NCBI RefSeq assembly: GCF_034702125.1
Contig: NC_085875.1
Span: 46,093,270-46,157,269, forward strand
Source of the DNA: Engraulis encrasicolus
Lineage: Eukaryota > Chordata > Actinopteri > Clupeiformes > Engraulidae
Length of the DNA: 64,000 nt
Direction: 5' to 3'
The notes under the pieces were generated by a model, which was given only the letters and a program-made list of their open reading frames with translations, made no database searches and had not been told where the DNA came from. Below, in pieces: positions 1 through 12,856 of this stretch (position 1 is its first letter; each line of letters opens with the position of its first letter). The position numbers and the translations under genes are program-made.

Positions 1-595
1 ATATTTTACACACCCAAATAGCATGGTATAGGGTATACCCTGTACATATAGGTACTGTATCTTTCCAAAGCTACAAGAAACCTGCTGTTGTTGATGGCGA
101 CACATTGACTAAGATGCACAAGTCAAAGCCTTTTACTATTTTGTTCACTCAATCACACTGGCTTATGGACCACCTTCAAACATCTGAAAAGCAGGTACAG
201 CCGCTTTAATTGCTGATGGTAGTTTTAGATCTTGTGAATCATCACAATAAAACTTAAAGGCCTACAGTACAGTATGTGTAGGTTATATCATCCTTTCACA
301 AATAAACTTCCTCTACTTTTCATGTGCAGATAAGGAATACGGTATGATTAGGTGATGGGTGGATAAGTGGCCTGGGTACTATTCCAAGAACAAGGTTAAG
401 TGATAAACCTGGCTAAGTTAACAGTCCACTGGTGTCATTTAGCTTAGGAAATCAGGACTCCAGGCTCTTCTATTAGATAATTTACCACCTTATCCCCTTT
501 CGCGACCGCCCCACCCCCCACCCCATATTGTATCCCTAACCTGTTGATTTCTCAATTTTATGCAGTCCCTTCTATCCACAGCACACCAGCAGTAC

Positions 596-755
596 TCCCA
601 TGGGCTCTCCCCCATCCTCCTCCATGACTGAGGCAGCCAGAGCATGGTATTGTCCCACTGCATTGCTTCCTTTGGGCAAAATTGGGGGCTGCCCTCTTGC
701 ACGGGTGAGGAATAAATGCAATTTCTTTATGTGCAGTGTGCTATGTGCTATGGAG
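596..755 (+). mobile_element. tRNA-derived SINE, headless, copy A
   Basis: Matches in reverse the body of the SINE at 57500-57765: cctcctccatgactgaggc, agcatggta, gggggctgccct and tgcaatttc blocks. The tRNA-like head is missing. The copy D counterpart is at 24588-24745 and is followed directly by the Tc1 insertion. Confidence 0.65.
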
Positions 756-1409
756 TGCTATGTCACAATGACAATGGGAGTTGGGAGTTTCTCAGGTGGG
801 CTTTCACTTTCAGCAGTCTTTCACTTCACAAGACTCTGCCTTGTGCTTCCCCACAAATCTAAACTAAATGCACTCTTATTCAAAATGAGAAAACACATAT
901 CTGTTGATATCTGTTATACTGTTGATAGCTTGTACTTATGTGAAGGTTACCGGAGACCATTCTCCCACCCTCATTTCCCAGAAGCTCTGAAAGCCACATG
1001 TTTAAACATGCCCATATCATTTGTTGCAGACTTCACTTGAGAAAGAAAGCCAAGAATAAATAAGCAAAATCATGAAGAGTGCTTTCAATTCCCGTTTTGA
1101 TATTCAATGCCCTTCACCGTGATACAGGCCTCCCACATTTCCACCGGCCAAAGAGCAAATGCAGAGGCTACACAACTTTGTTACCAAAGCAAAAGCACAT
1201 CCAGTCTATAATTAGCTCCCCGTGCTGAACTTTGTCTTTTCAGAGCCAGTCTTGCAACTTACAGATGTAATTGTCTTGAAGGAGGGGCTAGTAAAGAGGA
1301 AGAAAGTAGTAGCCATACGTCATTCACAATCCCAGTTGTGACATGGGACTCAGGAGCTTTCACTGACCTACTAATGAGTCAGACTTTATTTTGCGGAGAT
1401 CAAATACTT

Positions 1410-1551
<142 letters not shown>

Positions 1552-2801
1552 TATAGGCCTATATATATATTGAAGATTAGAACATGTTCATTGCGCTACA
1601 CAGCATCCTGCATCCTGGGTTAAACTGTTAAACTAAATAGACAAGGAATGAAAGTCGAATTGATCACAATTAACTATGGAATTTCTGAGATCAATCGTGA
1701 TATCTATGATAAGGATATACAGTATACTTAATAACAAGTAAATAAGGATTATCAATCATAATTGTCAGGACAAGTACAGTACAGGGTCTTATCTGAAAAT
1801 CTGCCTTTCAGTTCATCCTGAAAATAATTTGCTTGTCAGAATTTGACACATTTCACAGATGTGTTGACCTAAATCATTAAGTCAAGCTATTCCACATTGA
1901 AACATTTTGCAACACTGAAAACCTAATAATACTAAATATGGTTAAATTTGGTATTTCATTTGCTGAGATGGGATAGCGTAAGCCTTCACGTGCTGACATG
2001 TGCCTGCCTAGTCATCGAGGAAGTATGTCAACAAAAAGTCTCAAGGAAACTCTCACATGATGACTCGTCCTGGTTAGCCATGGACAAAGAGCAAACGGGA
2101 GCATATCCTGTATAGCTTCACTTGAGAATAAGAGGGATAAGGATAGCAAAATCATATCATACGAACACAATTTGTGAATTGTGACGTTAATTCAATTCAT
2201 CCAAGGGCTTTATCCATATTATGTAAATACAGTAGGCCTTATGTCTCATTCTTATCTCCCTTGTATGCCATATAACATATGTAATAGCATAATGAATTCG
2301 AAGTTCCCATAAGAAATGGCATCAGACCATTTCTGCATTTATTCACCAAATGTCTGCTCCATCCATTACGTTATGGAAATCTAATACAGGAGATGAGGCA
2401 GTCCAATACAGCGAATATGACACTGAGGAACCTTTGTCAGAGGTCAGATGTGTTAATCAGACATTAGATTTTTTTTGTGTGATTTTTTTATTTTTTTATT
2501 ACATTTTTCCAAAAGCAAATGCAGTAAAGCACTGAATACGAACCACCATTTAATCTGAATACAAGTTCCTGTTTGCTTATTTATTGTTTAATGCCACTTA
2601 TATCCTACTGCACAGCAATAAAAGCAGGGTGCACAGCAATATATTATGCGGGGGGAAAACATATACTCATAACATAACATAATAATATTCATCAGTTGAA
2701 ACATTTTGAAATGTTTTCTTTAGCTTACATATAAGCAATGTTCATTAAAATGTTAATTTAAAAAATATCCACTGTAACTAGTGTTGAAAAATCGGTATGG
2801 T

Positions 2802-3032
2802 GCTCTTAAAATAATTGTTCAAGAGGACGCTTTTGCACACCTCTGTAGGTGGGCAGGTGCGTAGGATATTATCCCAGTGGGGTTGTCATTCAAGTTTAAA
2901 GAAATCCTTTTCACTGTCCATTCCACCAACAAACTTTAATATAACATGAAGAAGGTCGGATGACCGAGACAATGCCTTAAAGTTTGTTGGTGGAATGGAC
3001 AGTGTGCAGGATTTCTTTGCTCTTAAAATAAT
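2802..3032. repeat. Insertion with foldback hairpin flanked by 14-bp direct repeats, copy A
   Basis: GCTCTTAAAATAAT occurs at 2802-2815 and 3019-3032. The right half (2898-3018) is an inverted repeat of about 45 bases per arm around CTGTCCATTCCACCAACAAA. The long flanking repeat is more like a retroposon target duplication than a DNA-element one. Confidence 0.6.
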
Positions 3033-4424
3033 GAATTCATAGACAAAACCTTAGCAGGTGCGCTGAAAAAAATTTGGCACGCGCTATGCGCACGCATTTT
3101 CTTCCTCTGGGGCTAAGCCCCCCCTGTCTCCCAAACCTAGTGACGGGCCTGGGCTAGCCTACTGTAGACCTAGAGACCCCCATTGTTTTTGTCAAAGTAA
3201 CATTTACATCTCAGCAAATATTCAAAGTATCCCTTTGAAACTCCACCTGATTAACCCTTTTTTAGCCTGGAGCGACATATACGCTCCATTCAGGGTCTTG
3301 AGATTTTTTTTGAAAATGTGGGTATTTTAGACACATTCTAATGCAAAATTAGGGTAGCTTTTAAATGCAACTTGCAAAACATGCAAAATACATGTTTGTA
3401 TGTGCTTCGGAGGCTGAGATATTTAGGTTTTAATAGGCAGAGGGCACCTTTTCCCAAAAAGAGCTTATAGGCTAAAATGCAGATACCGCTCTTGGAATTG
3501 TATAAAGAAAAAAATGCAGATACAAAGTTTAAGGTTTGCAGGGCTATATTTTTGGCGCCAGGCATTGGAAGATTGTGTTTGGTTACATAAGTCATGTGGG
3601 TGTGGGCATCTTATCAGATCTTATGGTTTAAAAAAAGTTGTTGAACTTGTTGAATCTGCGTCCTCATCATGACATCATGAAAAACATACCATGGTAGTAA
3701 TTACAGGCCTTGGCTACCTTTTGTTACGGTTACAGTAGTAGCTGAAGTATAGCCTACATTCTGTAAGGCTACTTGCTCCTTGGATGTGTGGATGAACATC
3801 AGTGTACTGTACAGGTGAGTTCACAGCATACTGTCAGCATTAAGGACTTTAATGGTATGATATCTGCCAATTCACTCCTTAAAAGTTCTTCTCCTCTTAT
3901 TTGTTGTAGAATAGTGAACTTTGAAATCAGCAAATTAGGTATTATGATACATTATAGATTAGGCCTATTTGAAACTGAATTAAATCGAAGTTGAAGTTGT
4001 TTTTTTTATTTTAACATTTACCATCAAGAGCAAAAAAGACGCTACAGTTGGCCTAGGCCAAATAGTGGAAAATAGACATGACAAGGATACAAGATGGTAG
4101 CCTATTGTTTTTTTGTTATTAGTTTTCCCCTTTAGGCTACTTCTGTCTAGGCCGCTAAACATATATAAATAGGGCTAGAATTGACTTGGTTGTATAGGCC
4201 TATTCACTTCGCCTAGGCATATGTAGGCCTATTTTATTTCTTGAAGGCTTGAGGTTTTATTATAGCATAGGGTTCAATGTAGGCCTACAGCCTATTACAT
4301 TTGATTTATATCACTTGTTAATTTTAAGTCAAATGTTTTTTTTTTCTTTGTTGATTGTTTTTGTAATGAAGCTCCAGTGGTTTCTATGTTTCACTCTGCC
4401 TATCGCTGTGATCTCGTAGCCTAG

Positions 4425-4718
4425 GGTTGCATCCCAATATGTGTCCTTGCCTCCTCCACTTGTGCTTGTCTCCTCGTCCCTCCTCCTGGCCCCTCCTCCG
4501 TGGAGAAAACGATAAAGTTTCCCAGCTGTCAGCCTCGCCACAACAACTTTTGAGGGACTGTTTTTCATTCACCATCCCAATTGCAAATGAGAAAAAGACT
4601 TTACAATTGAGCTTTTGCAAGATATTGAAATATAACGCTGTTGTCAGTGATGTCATCATGACGAGAAGCAAGTGGAGGAGGCAAGTGGAGGAGGCAAGGT
4701 CACATATTGGGATGCAAT
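4425..4718. mobile_element. MITE present in copy A only
   Basis: Inverted ends TTGCATCCCAATATGTG / CACATATTGGGATGCAA, flanked by CTAG (4421-4424 and 4719-4722). Copy D has the uninterrupted site near 29958. Related elements in inverted orientation occur at 12857-13119 and 23462-23660. Confidence 0.85.
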
Positions 4719-6209
4719 CTAGCTGTTTGAATAAAGTTAGGTGTGGCTTTCCACTAGGCTATGTCATTCAACCCACGTGACGAACGCGCAACCAGGATAA
4801 GTAGGCTAAAGAACGCAACTTTTGTATTCAGTGCATAACACGGCGAGGCAGGACCACGCTTGGATAGGTTTGATTTTCGTGCTGAAAAGAAAGATAAGTC
4901 ATATAGCCTGAAAAGTGAAATGGTCAAACTGTGGACTATTCAAGTGGTTTTCCTTTGTCTACTCATCTGGAAAGCTTATTGTTACGGTAAGTCGTCATTC
5001 TATCTTTTCATCGTGGTGAAGTTATGCTATGTTGAAGAAAGCCTAGATATTCTGAGGTTTGTTTTAAGTGCTCAGCAGCACTGAAGGTAAAACAATAACC
5101 AGATGGCACGTTACGCAGCAGTTGAATAATTTACCATTGAGGTAGGAGTGTATGCCTAGACAGTAACGCATTGTTTATTCCCGTCTTTCGAAATACGATT
5201 TTATTAGGCCTACTTTAATCGTAACTTCAACACCAAAATGAATAGGCCTCTATACCCACTGCATTATGCGCTCGGGAAAGTCTCTAAAATTGGGAAGGGG
5301 GATGGAGATGAGTAGGCCTATCATTCAGCGAGTGCCTCATTGAATGCACACCAGACCATAGGCTACAGCTCCTTAAAAAAAACAACCAACCAACAAACAA
5401 ACAAACAAAAAGCAACAACAACAAAACCCAAGAAGAATATCATGGAATAAATTAATTTCCACAATGCCATCAAAATTGTTGAACCTAATGTTGTTTTCAT
5501 TAATTAAGTAGTTAATTAATGTTGTTTTCATTTTTCTGAGCTGGAAGACGTAATGTGTAGGCTACAAATAGGCCTAAACTATTAAATTGGCCTACTTGAA
5601 ATACATGTATCTTGACATGTGGGTGATGTATCTATAATTTATGAAAGGATAACTTTTTGATACAATTATGGAAGTAGTCTAATTACACTTCTCCATGATA
5701 TTCTTTTTTGTTGTTGTTGTTGTATGTGATAGGCAGTGTCAGTCTGATGTCTTATATTGGTAAGACCAAGGTAGGCCTCAAGCATGCCTACAGAGATCTA
5801 ATTCAAATTATTATTATTAATTGTATTTATTAATTTATTTATTGATTTTATTAATATTGATAATAATAATAATAATAATTAAGTAAGAGTAGCCTAACTT
5901 TATTAACTCCCAGGGGAAATTAAGGGTAACGGCAACTGCCATGGCGGCACCCTAACAAAGTAGGCCTAGCCTACAAGTAGCCAACTATAGCCTGTATAGG
6001 CCTACATCGGGTGAGGATGAGGAGGAAAAAAATCCCATGACTCCACATTATAACATGTTACAACATCAAGACATAGGTCTAAAAAACTGCATATCACAAG
6101 CCAATTAGAGACACACATTGCATTCTAGTGACCAGAGGGATTGGGGTTGGGGGGTGGGACCTGGGGAGCCCCTTACCCACTGTGTGAGCCAGGTCTCCCA
6201 TGGAGATTG

Positions 6210-6417
6210 ACGGACGATTCGGTCAACGTACAAATAGACAGCCTGAACGGATTGACGGACGATTCCAATAAGGCGTTTCGTTCAAACATAAGAAGACATT
6301 TCATTGGTCTTTGTGGTGGATGAAATGTCCTCTACAAAACGTCTTTAGGTCTTCTATGAAACATCTCAATTTTGAACGAAACGTCAATTGGAAACGTGCG
6401 TTGAGCGAATCGTCCGT
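6210..6417. mobile_element. Palindromic MITE, copy A
   Basis: Inverted ends ACGGACGATTCGGTCAACG / CGTTGAGCGAATCGTCCGT, with a second inverted pair (gaagacattt / gaaacatctc region) that makes it a near-complete hairpin. It lies in intron 1 of the B7-like pseudogene. Confidence 0.7.
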
Positions 6418-6675
6418 TCCCCCTTGGCCTGGCCCTGTATTCTAATTTCTCTGGCCTGGCCCACAGCAAGCCAAAACAATCCCATGTGCCCAGGGAGATT
6501 GGAAAGGGAGGGCAGAGAAAGTCCAAACCACAGACCTATACTAACCTAGACTGGCAATGGGCGGTTCAAGGCACTAGCAGAATTTCGGATTGACTGGGCG
6601 CAGCCATCTTTGGGTCGTCTCCCCACCCCCACCCCCGCACTTCTTGGGAGGGCCTGATGGTAAAGCCATCTACGT

Positions 6676-7128
6676 TCAATAAGACGTCCCCAACTTTCTT
6701 GGACAGAGAGGGGTCATCCCCATCAGCGCTGTTTTGTTGTTGTTGAGTTTGTTGAGCAGGGTGATGGCCATCCAAGTCTTTATGTCGCGCAGGCAGTGAA
6801 TTAGTGATAGGGGAGAGAGAATGGTAGATGATTTAGCACTGATGTAAAGCTGGGTGTCACCAGCATAGCAGTGGAAACTGAGCCCATGTTGACGCATGAT
6901 CTGGCCGAGAGGGAGCATATAGATGGTGAACAGCAGGGGGACAAGCACTGGGCCTTGAGGCACACTGTGGTTGACTGGAGCTGGGGCTGAGTTGGAATCC
7001 TTGATAGTGATGTATTGCGTCCTAGTGAAGAGGTAGGAGTGAAACCAGGAAAAAGTGGAGTGAGAGAGTCCTAAGAGACAGCCAAAACATACAGTAGGGC
7101 CTACGCCTACGGTATGTCTTGGGTTCAT
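6676..7128 (-). pseudogene. LINE reverse transcriptase fragment (L2/CR1-like), copy A
   Basis: The frame reads through the RT palm: FSWFHSYL, SVPQGPVLVPLLFTIYMLPLG, then HGLSFHCYAGDTQLYI. The catalytic YADD is YAGD here, and the fragment is truncated on both sides, so it is inactive. It lies in intron 1 of the B7-like gene, antisense to it. The peptide is identical to the copy D fragment. Confidence 0.85.
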
Positions 7129-8779
7129 TTAGTTTTGGGAAACAATTACATCCATCATATTGTTTTAAAGGACTTAACTCCAAATGTTGTACACTACAAG
7201 TATTTACTGTAGTGATACAATGTGACAAGATCTGCCACTTTTACAAAAGGTCTTGTCATGAAAAAACAAAATTTAGGCCTATATTGCCTATATTACAAAC
7301 AACTCTCGAAAAGGAGTAAAGGAGAATTGCCCCAGCTTGGTTCAAAACCAGGCTACCCGAGACCAAATGTGTGCTCTGACCACTTCATTCATTGTCGTGT
7401 AAGAATCAGAGCACACCCACAACCCTAAAAGATGGTCTCATCATTACACTACTTTGTCCTTTGAGGAGGAAATGGGATAAGACTCACACGGTACTATATC
7501 AGTCAGAGCACAGGCCTGGGTATAAAGTTGTGCAGGGCAACCCCCCCAGCTACAGTCCCCCAATCATTGAGGCTGCCATAAATGCAGGCCTCTCACTAGA
7601 ATTATTGTAAATATATGGCAGACCTACCAGTATGCACAATAAAGCCATTGTAGATGGGCATGAACATATGGAGTGTGTGGTATTTGATAAATCAAGTACA
7701 ATGTGTTTCTTATTCCCTTACTTGTAAACTTGTTATCTAGCAGTGTGACGTGTATGTTATGTAGACAATCAGGATGGTACCCTACCCTGCATAGGGATAA
7801 GGGTGGAAGCATGCAATATGAAATTACTGAAGAATGCCTTTCCTCAACAGAGTTCAAGGTCACAGTTCCCCATTCCCTGGTGATCTCATTGGGTCAACCT
7901 GCCGTCTTGCCCTGCACTTTCTCCTTGGGCAACGACTGGCAACCGGACAGCATCGTCATCACCTGGCAACGCGGCCTTGAGGTTGTCCACAGCTACTATT
8001 ACAGCCAGGACTAGCTGAAGCGTCAGAGTGGCCACTATGTGGGGCGCACCAGCCTGTTCCACTCGGAGATGCAGAAGGGCAACGCCTCCCTCAGGCTGGG
8101 TAAAGTGGGGGAGTACATCTGCTCAGTGGGCACTAACCTGGGCAGCGAGAGGAAGAACTAACTTGGGAAAGCAGGCACGAAGCATTACGCTGAATTTACA
8201 AGAAAGTGAGCACTTCTGTAGCTCGCAAAAACCCACCAATAGGCTACAAGAGAGATGTACTCCCTTCTAGTTTTTCTTGCAGCTTTATTTTGAATGAGTT
8301 GCAATTTCTCGATTGACTGTTTTGGATATCTCTTGGATAAGTGCATTGCAGTATGATGTACTTGTAACAACGACATGTAGCCCACTTGTCATGATCTTGC
8401 TGAGTGACAAATCTACACACTTTTGCAATGCTTTATAACATTCAGTAGCAGATTATATATAGGTCATGGTAGAATACATTATTCATAGACATAAAACGGC
8501 AAACTTTGTTTGGTAAAAGCCCCAATATTCATTATTATGGTATGTTGTAAAAATCAAAGCTGTCATTCATTACATATTTCAGGTCTTCTGCCTTCAGCCA
8601 ACTCTTTCATGATGTCAGATCCATTGTGGACTGCACTTTAACTACACATTTTGGTGTGTTCTTAGGCCACATATGTACAGTACTCTCAAATCCACAAAAC
8701 TGTATAATCTGTCATGTATTTATCTCATCTTGGTGTCCTGTTTTTGTGTGCTCATCGTTTTCCTTTTGTTGTTTCACAG

Positions 8780-9690
8780 GTGATTGTTGAGCCAATGCAC
8801 AAGATGGGCTTCATGAAAAGAAGTTGCAGCATGGTTTTACCACCACACTTCAATGACGACTGTTTGGAAACAGCTCTCTGGGTAAGAGGCAACATTACAT
8901 CAAATGCAGTCCTTAGTGCTCACACCTAAATAGTACTTTAAATGGAGTGTTTAGACTTGAAAAGTGTCAAGATGACCCTGATGATGGCGTAAGCCGTAAC
9001 GTTGGTCTTATTAAATGTAACTGCATGAAATTCTGAGTGTAGGACGACCATTCTTTTTCCAAGTTTAGACTTTAAAAGTGTGAAATATTGAAATAAACTG
9101 TTGTTGTCATGATGTAAGTACGTACGCCCTAAGTGTGTAGTTCTCTCACCATTTATTTATTGTGTTCACAACAACAACTGCCAATGCAATGTAAAAAAAT
9201 GGCAAAAAAAACCTCAATGAACTTGATTGGATGGCGTAGACCTATAGACCAAATTCATTAGTAGCAGCAAACTCATGATTCATTATCAGCTTCTGAAAAA
9301 AATACATTTAGTCCATAAAATTCCCTCCATGATGAAAGAAGTCTGGCAGCGTAACTTTCAAAAAAAAAAATACTCTACATTTTGACTAATATTTGTCCCC
9401 TGAAATCTGAGGAATGGAAGAGTATGAAAGTGCATTAAAAGAACCCCTGGGAATTCTTAAGATGTTAAGTTGTGAACAAGTTTTTTTCTGCAGGTTTTAG
9501 AATATGCTCAGTATGAGGTACACAGTTACACATGGACTAATAAATATTTTCATTACTGTGTAATTATAATTAAGCCGGAAAATCTCTCCTCACATTCCTT
9601 CAGCACTCCCCCAAGGCAGTGGTCTGCATCATCAGGGGAGAGAAGGAGGAGTGCAGGGGGTGGTGGAGAACTCTGTATGAGGGAAGTTGA
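8780..9690 (+). CDS. Two phase-compatible exon-like segments of unknown gene
   Basis: 8780-8881 (102 nt) lies between a pyrimidine-rich ...tttcacag acceptor and a gtaagagg donor. 9604-9690 follows ccttcag and ends in TGA. Both are phase 0, and joined they read ...CLETALW then HSPKAVVCIIRGEK... to EGS-stop. I do not recognise the family. No start exon or upstream partner is clear, so this may be the 3' end of a gene broken by the copy A breakpoint, or chance. Confidence 0.22.
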
Positions 9691-11655
9691 ACTTGAAGCA
9701 CCTCCTGTTATGATTTACTATGGCAGTTAACAGAACATGCCGTCTGCACAGCTGCAAAAAAGCGACCTTATGTGACGGAGGTCATCTTGCACATGTTCAT
9801 CCCCTTCGGGATATGAACGTGCAACCTTGTCAACTACATCGGTTCGGAAATGGGAGGTGCAGTACGATATCGCTGGACTAAAGGACCAGTCCCTAAGCAC
9901 AATGGCATCGACACTGTATGAGGCACAGGGAAGGAGGTTTACCAACGTTCCACACCAACTCTACTAGTTAGCCTCCGTTACACTTATTTCTGGAAGACCA
10001 TTTATGTAAATATTGAGAGCTGTAAATACATTCATAAGTTTTATAAGTGCAGTGCTTAAGATAGAAAAAGATGCTGCTACATCCAGGCACCATCCAATCT
10101 GTATGATGGATTGAAAAACAAATCCGACAAGCGGAAAAGGCGCGTCTGTCTATGCACTGCTGCCCTGTGGACACAGGTGGGAATGACAATTGAGAGAATG
10201 CGTATCAGATGGACGGACGGAGGGACATACCCTCTTATAGAGATGCTAGGACGCATCTAAAAATAAACAACAAAGAAACAAAGACTATATGGATCTGTGG
10301 ATTTGTTTGTAAATGTTTGTGTAGACTTACTGTCTGTTCAGTTGTTAATACTGGGGATGTACAGGTGCCTGTGTTTTTGTTATAATATGATGTGTGTTTT
10401 GCCAACTTGTGGTTGTATTCTGTATATTTTACTACAGCGGTAACTAGACAGTTTTGAAGTGAATTGTCTAAAGCTATTGTCTATTGTCTGAATTGGCTAC
10501 TGTTCATTCTGTATTGGAAGTGAAATTTCTGCCATGGAAAGAAACAGTATACTTCTAAATCTGACGAAATGAAAAGGGTGAACTCACTTCTGTGACACAC
10601 TGTAGGTGTTTGAAGGCCATGCCTGTCATTGATGAGGGTGTAGAGACCACTAAAACCTGTCCTGCTGGTATGGTATTCAATCTTGCAACCTTCCCATTCC
10701 AACACCAACTCCCTAACCATGAGTTACGCCATGGCTGCCCCAATAAACATTCTGTGTCTTCATGAGGATATAATCCTTAATTTCCTTAGGGATTAATAAA
10801 AAATACTCTACTCTACTCTTCTAACATACTACTTAAATTAATATAAGAAATCAGCAACAACATAAGGAACGTTCACTTATTCACAGGAGAGGTAAAAGCA
10901 TGTATTGGCCTTATAAGTGAGCACTGTTACTGACTATTTCATGGAGACTACTTTTTTCAGAATTTCATATAAAGTTAATGTTCCCAGGGATATGCCACAC
11001 CCTGAAATATACAGCATGTTCATATTGGTTTTGGGAGAACTACTACTATTGGCTCTCTTAAATAAAGGGGGAAAAAACCTCCACTACTACTAGTGGCAGA
11101 GACTTGACTTTTAGTAGCCTATGACCATGCAGTTAGATCAGGATGTCTACAACTGGAAGACACACCGAAAAGGGAAAGATAATGTGCAGCTCTGACATCT
11201 GGTTTAACAAAAATCTAAAAATGAAGAAAATCTAGGCTATTTAATTATGGTACAAAGTGCACTTGAGTTGTCGGTTAGAAAGGGAAAGAGCGCGAACATG
11301 AGAGAAGGAGAAAGAGTCAATATGTGGGTGTGTCTGGGCTAGGATATGAAAAGAATCCAGTTTTGTCTCCCTGACAACCCTAGACCAGTGTTGTCATGAC
11401 AGATGTCATGTGATGTTCTGTCGTGATCCATGTCAGAGGTTGCATAATGTGACATCTCTGTATGTCCCAAATAACTATTGAGTCCCTCTCTTTACCTCCC
11501 TTTGCATACCGCTCCACCCTTTTCCCCATGTGAGTCTTGTAGTCAGACACACAACACACATAGCAAAGGAAAGGGTATGCGGCGTGTAGCGTATCATAGC
11601 AACGGTGCTATTTCCTATTGTTATTGTTACAACTTCCTGTTCATCTTCTGCGAAT
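9691..11655. other. Non-coding stretch with retroposon debris
   Basis: Contains a SINE/LINE tail (10555-10818) and, near 9780-9950, a minus-strand stretch with a B-box-like gttcatatccc. No exon was supported. Short frames here are chance. Confidence 0.6.
10555..10818 (-). mobile_element. tRNA-like SINE head next to a LINE tail
   Basis: Minus strand from 10742: ggggcagccatggcgtaact, then ggttagggagttgg and ggttgcaagattgaatacc, an A/B-box-like head. On the plus strand 10770-10818 is an (ACTCT)-tailed LINE end. Confidence 0.45.
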
Positions 11656-12134
11656 TAAAGGTGCAGTGCATCAGTGCTTTATTGTCTATCTAGCCTTTAC
11701 ATGAAATACAGTCTCTCTACTTTCTTTACACCTGTACATTAGACCTTTACAGCCAGACATTACAATTATTTGCGCTACTCTTAGCCGTAGATTCTTTTTT
11801 CCAATTGGTTACAGTCCCAGGCCCAGGGAGAGGCCCATAGATTCCTCTTACATCGAGAGGGTGCCCTTTCACATGATTTTGTACATGGCCTGCATGGTCA
11901 AGATTCAAGAGTTTATTGTCATTGTCAAAAAGGCAACTGAACTGTGTTTGGAGTACAACACTCAGCTGAAGATTCCCAAGTAAAGTGCATTTGAGGTAAA
12001 AGTAACAGCATTAGGCTACTTGAATTTTATGGTGGTGGTAATTCATGGAAAAGGTAATATTTGTGATTGGGCAGCATGGATTCTGGAAAGAAATATGGTT
12101 AAAAAAAAAAAGTTCTACACAGTGCACCTTTAAG
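11656..12134. mobile_element. MITE with AAAGGTGCACTG-type ends, interrupted
   Basis: Left end AAAGGTGCAGTGCATC and right end ACACAGTGCACCTTT. The right part (ggtggtggtaattcatgg ... gggcagcatgg) matches 23050-23155 and 55700-55760. A LINE tail lies inside at 11903-11985. Confidence 0.5.
11903..11985 (-). mobile_element. LINE 3' tail
   Basis: Reverse strand ends in gacaatgacaataaactc followed by (TTGAATC)-type repeats, the usual tail of fish L2-like LINEs. Confidence 0.5.
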
Positions 12135-12303
12135 AACATTTCACTTCAGTTTAATAAAACACAATTTTTAGTCTGTTAAAATCACCAAAATAATGTATTG
12201 CGTTGGAGTGGGTCATAGCAGAAAAGAAGCTCTCTCAGACGATAAAATTCCACTACTAGACAGCCAGCAGATGGCAGTGATCTCCCAGAGTCCCTACAAC
12301 ACA

Positions 12304-12632
12304 AACTGTTAGTCAAGTCAAGTCAAGTCAAGTAGGTTTTATTGTCAATTTCTTTACATGCACTGGTCATAAAAAGAATTTGAAATTACATTTCTTGCTT
12401 TCCCATACAGACATAGACTAATCTAGGTAAGGACATAGACAGTATAGACATAGACAGTACTTATACATGGACTTAAGACAGTATGGACATAGACAGTACT
12501 CATACAGACATTTAAAGTGCAAGACTGGACAACAGAAGACTTGTAGAGGACATACATTAAGAGGTAATTGTTGTGCTTTTGTGCTTTTCCTAAAAAGTCC
12601 TTTATAGCGTTCTGACATAGTAATAGTAGCAT
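12304..12632 (-). mobile_element. L2-like LINE 3' end, inverted and 5'-truncated
   Basis: Reverse complement of 48490-48780. Its terminal repeat is (TCAAG)n at 12311-12335 rather than ACTT. No coding part remains. Confidence 0.8.
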
Positions 12633-12856
12633 TTTGAAGAAAAATAAATATTAAAATGTCTTATGACTTATACACAGGGGCAGAGCTATAGTGAGGCAAG
12701 CATTTCCCCCAGGGCTCTCCTGTATTGGTGGTGGGGGCCCTATTGTAGTCTTGGGAGATTGTATGGGAGCCCCCTCAGTGTCTTGCCCTGAGGCCCTGTG
12801 TGCAATTGTTCCACCACTGCTTATACATATGGGGGGAGGGGATAACAACAGTGGGT

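Larger units (their letters stand above)
4920..8163 (+). pseudogene. B7-family (HHLA2/VTCN1-like) Ig receptor gene, truncated copy A
   Basis: Two exons can be seen. Exon 1 (4920-4986) starts at an ATG and encodes a 22-residue hydrophobic signal peptide. It ends in phase 1 before a gtaagt donor. Exon 2 starts at 7851 after a cag acceptor and encodes an IgV domain with the B-strand Cys (LPCTF), core Trp (ITWQR) and F-strand EYIC. An amber codon lies at 8012-8014, after SYYYSQD. Compared with copy D, five codons before GEYIC are deleted, and a second stop follows SERKN at 8159-8161. The donor, IgC and membrane exons are absent downstream. It is a pseudogene by several independent lesions. The B7 assignment rests on the IgV layout and on GRTSLF plus NASLRL motifs, which resemble HHLA2 most. 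Confidence 0.82.
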
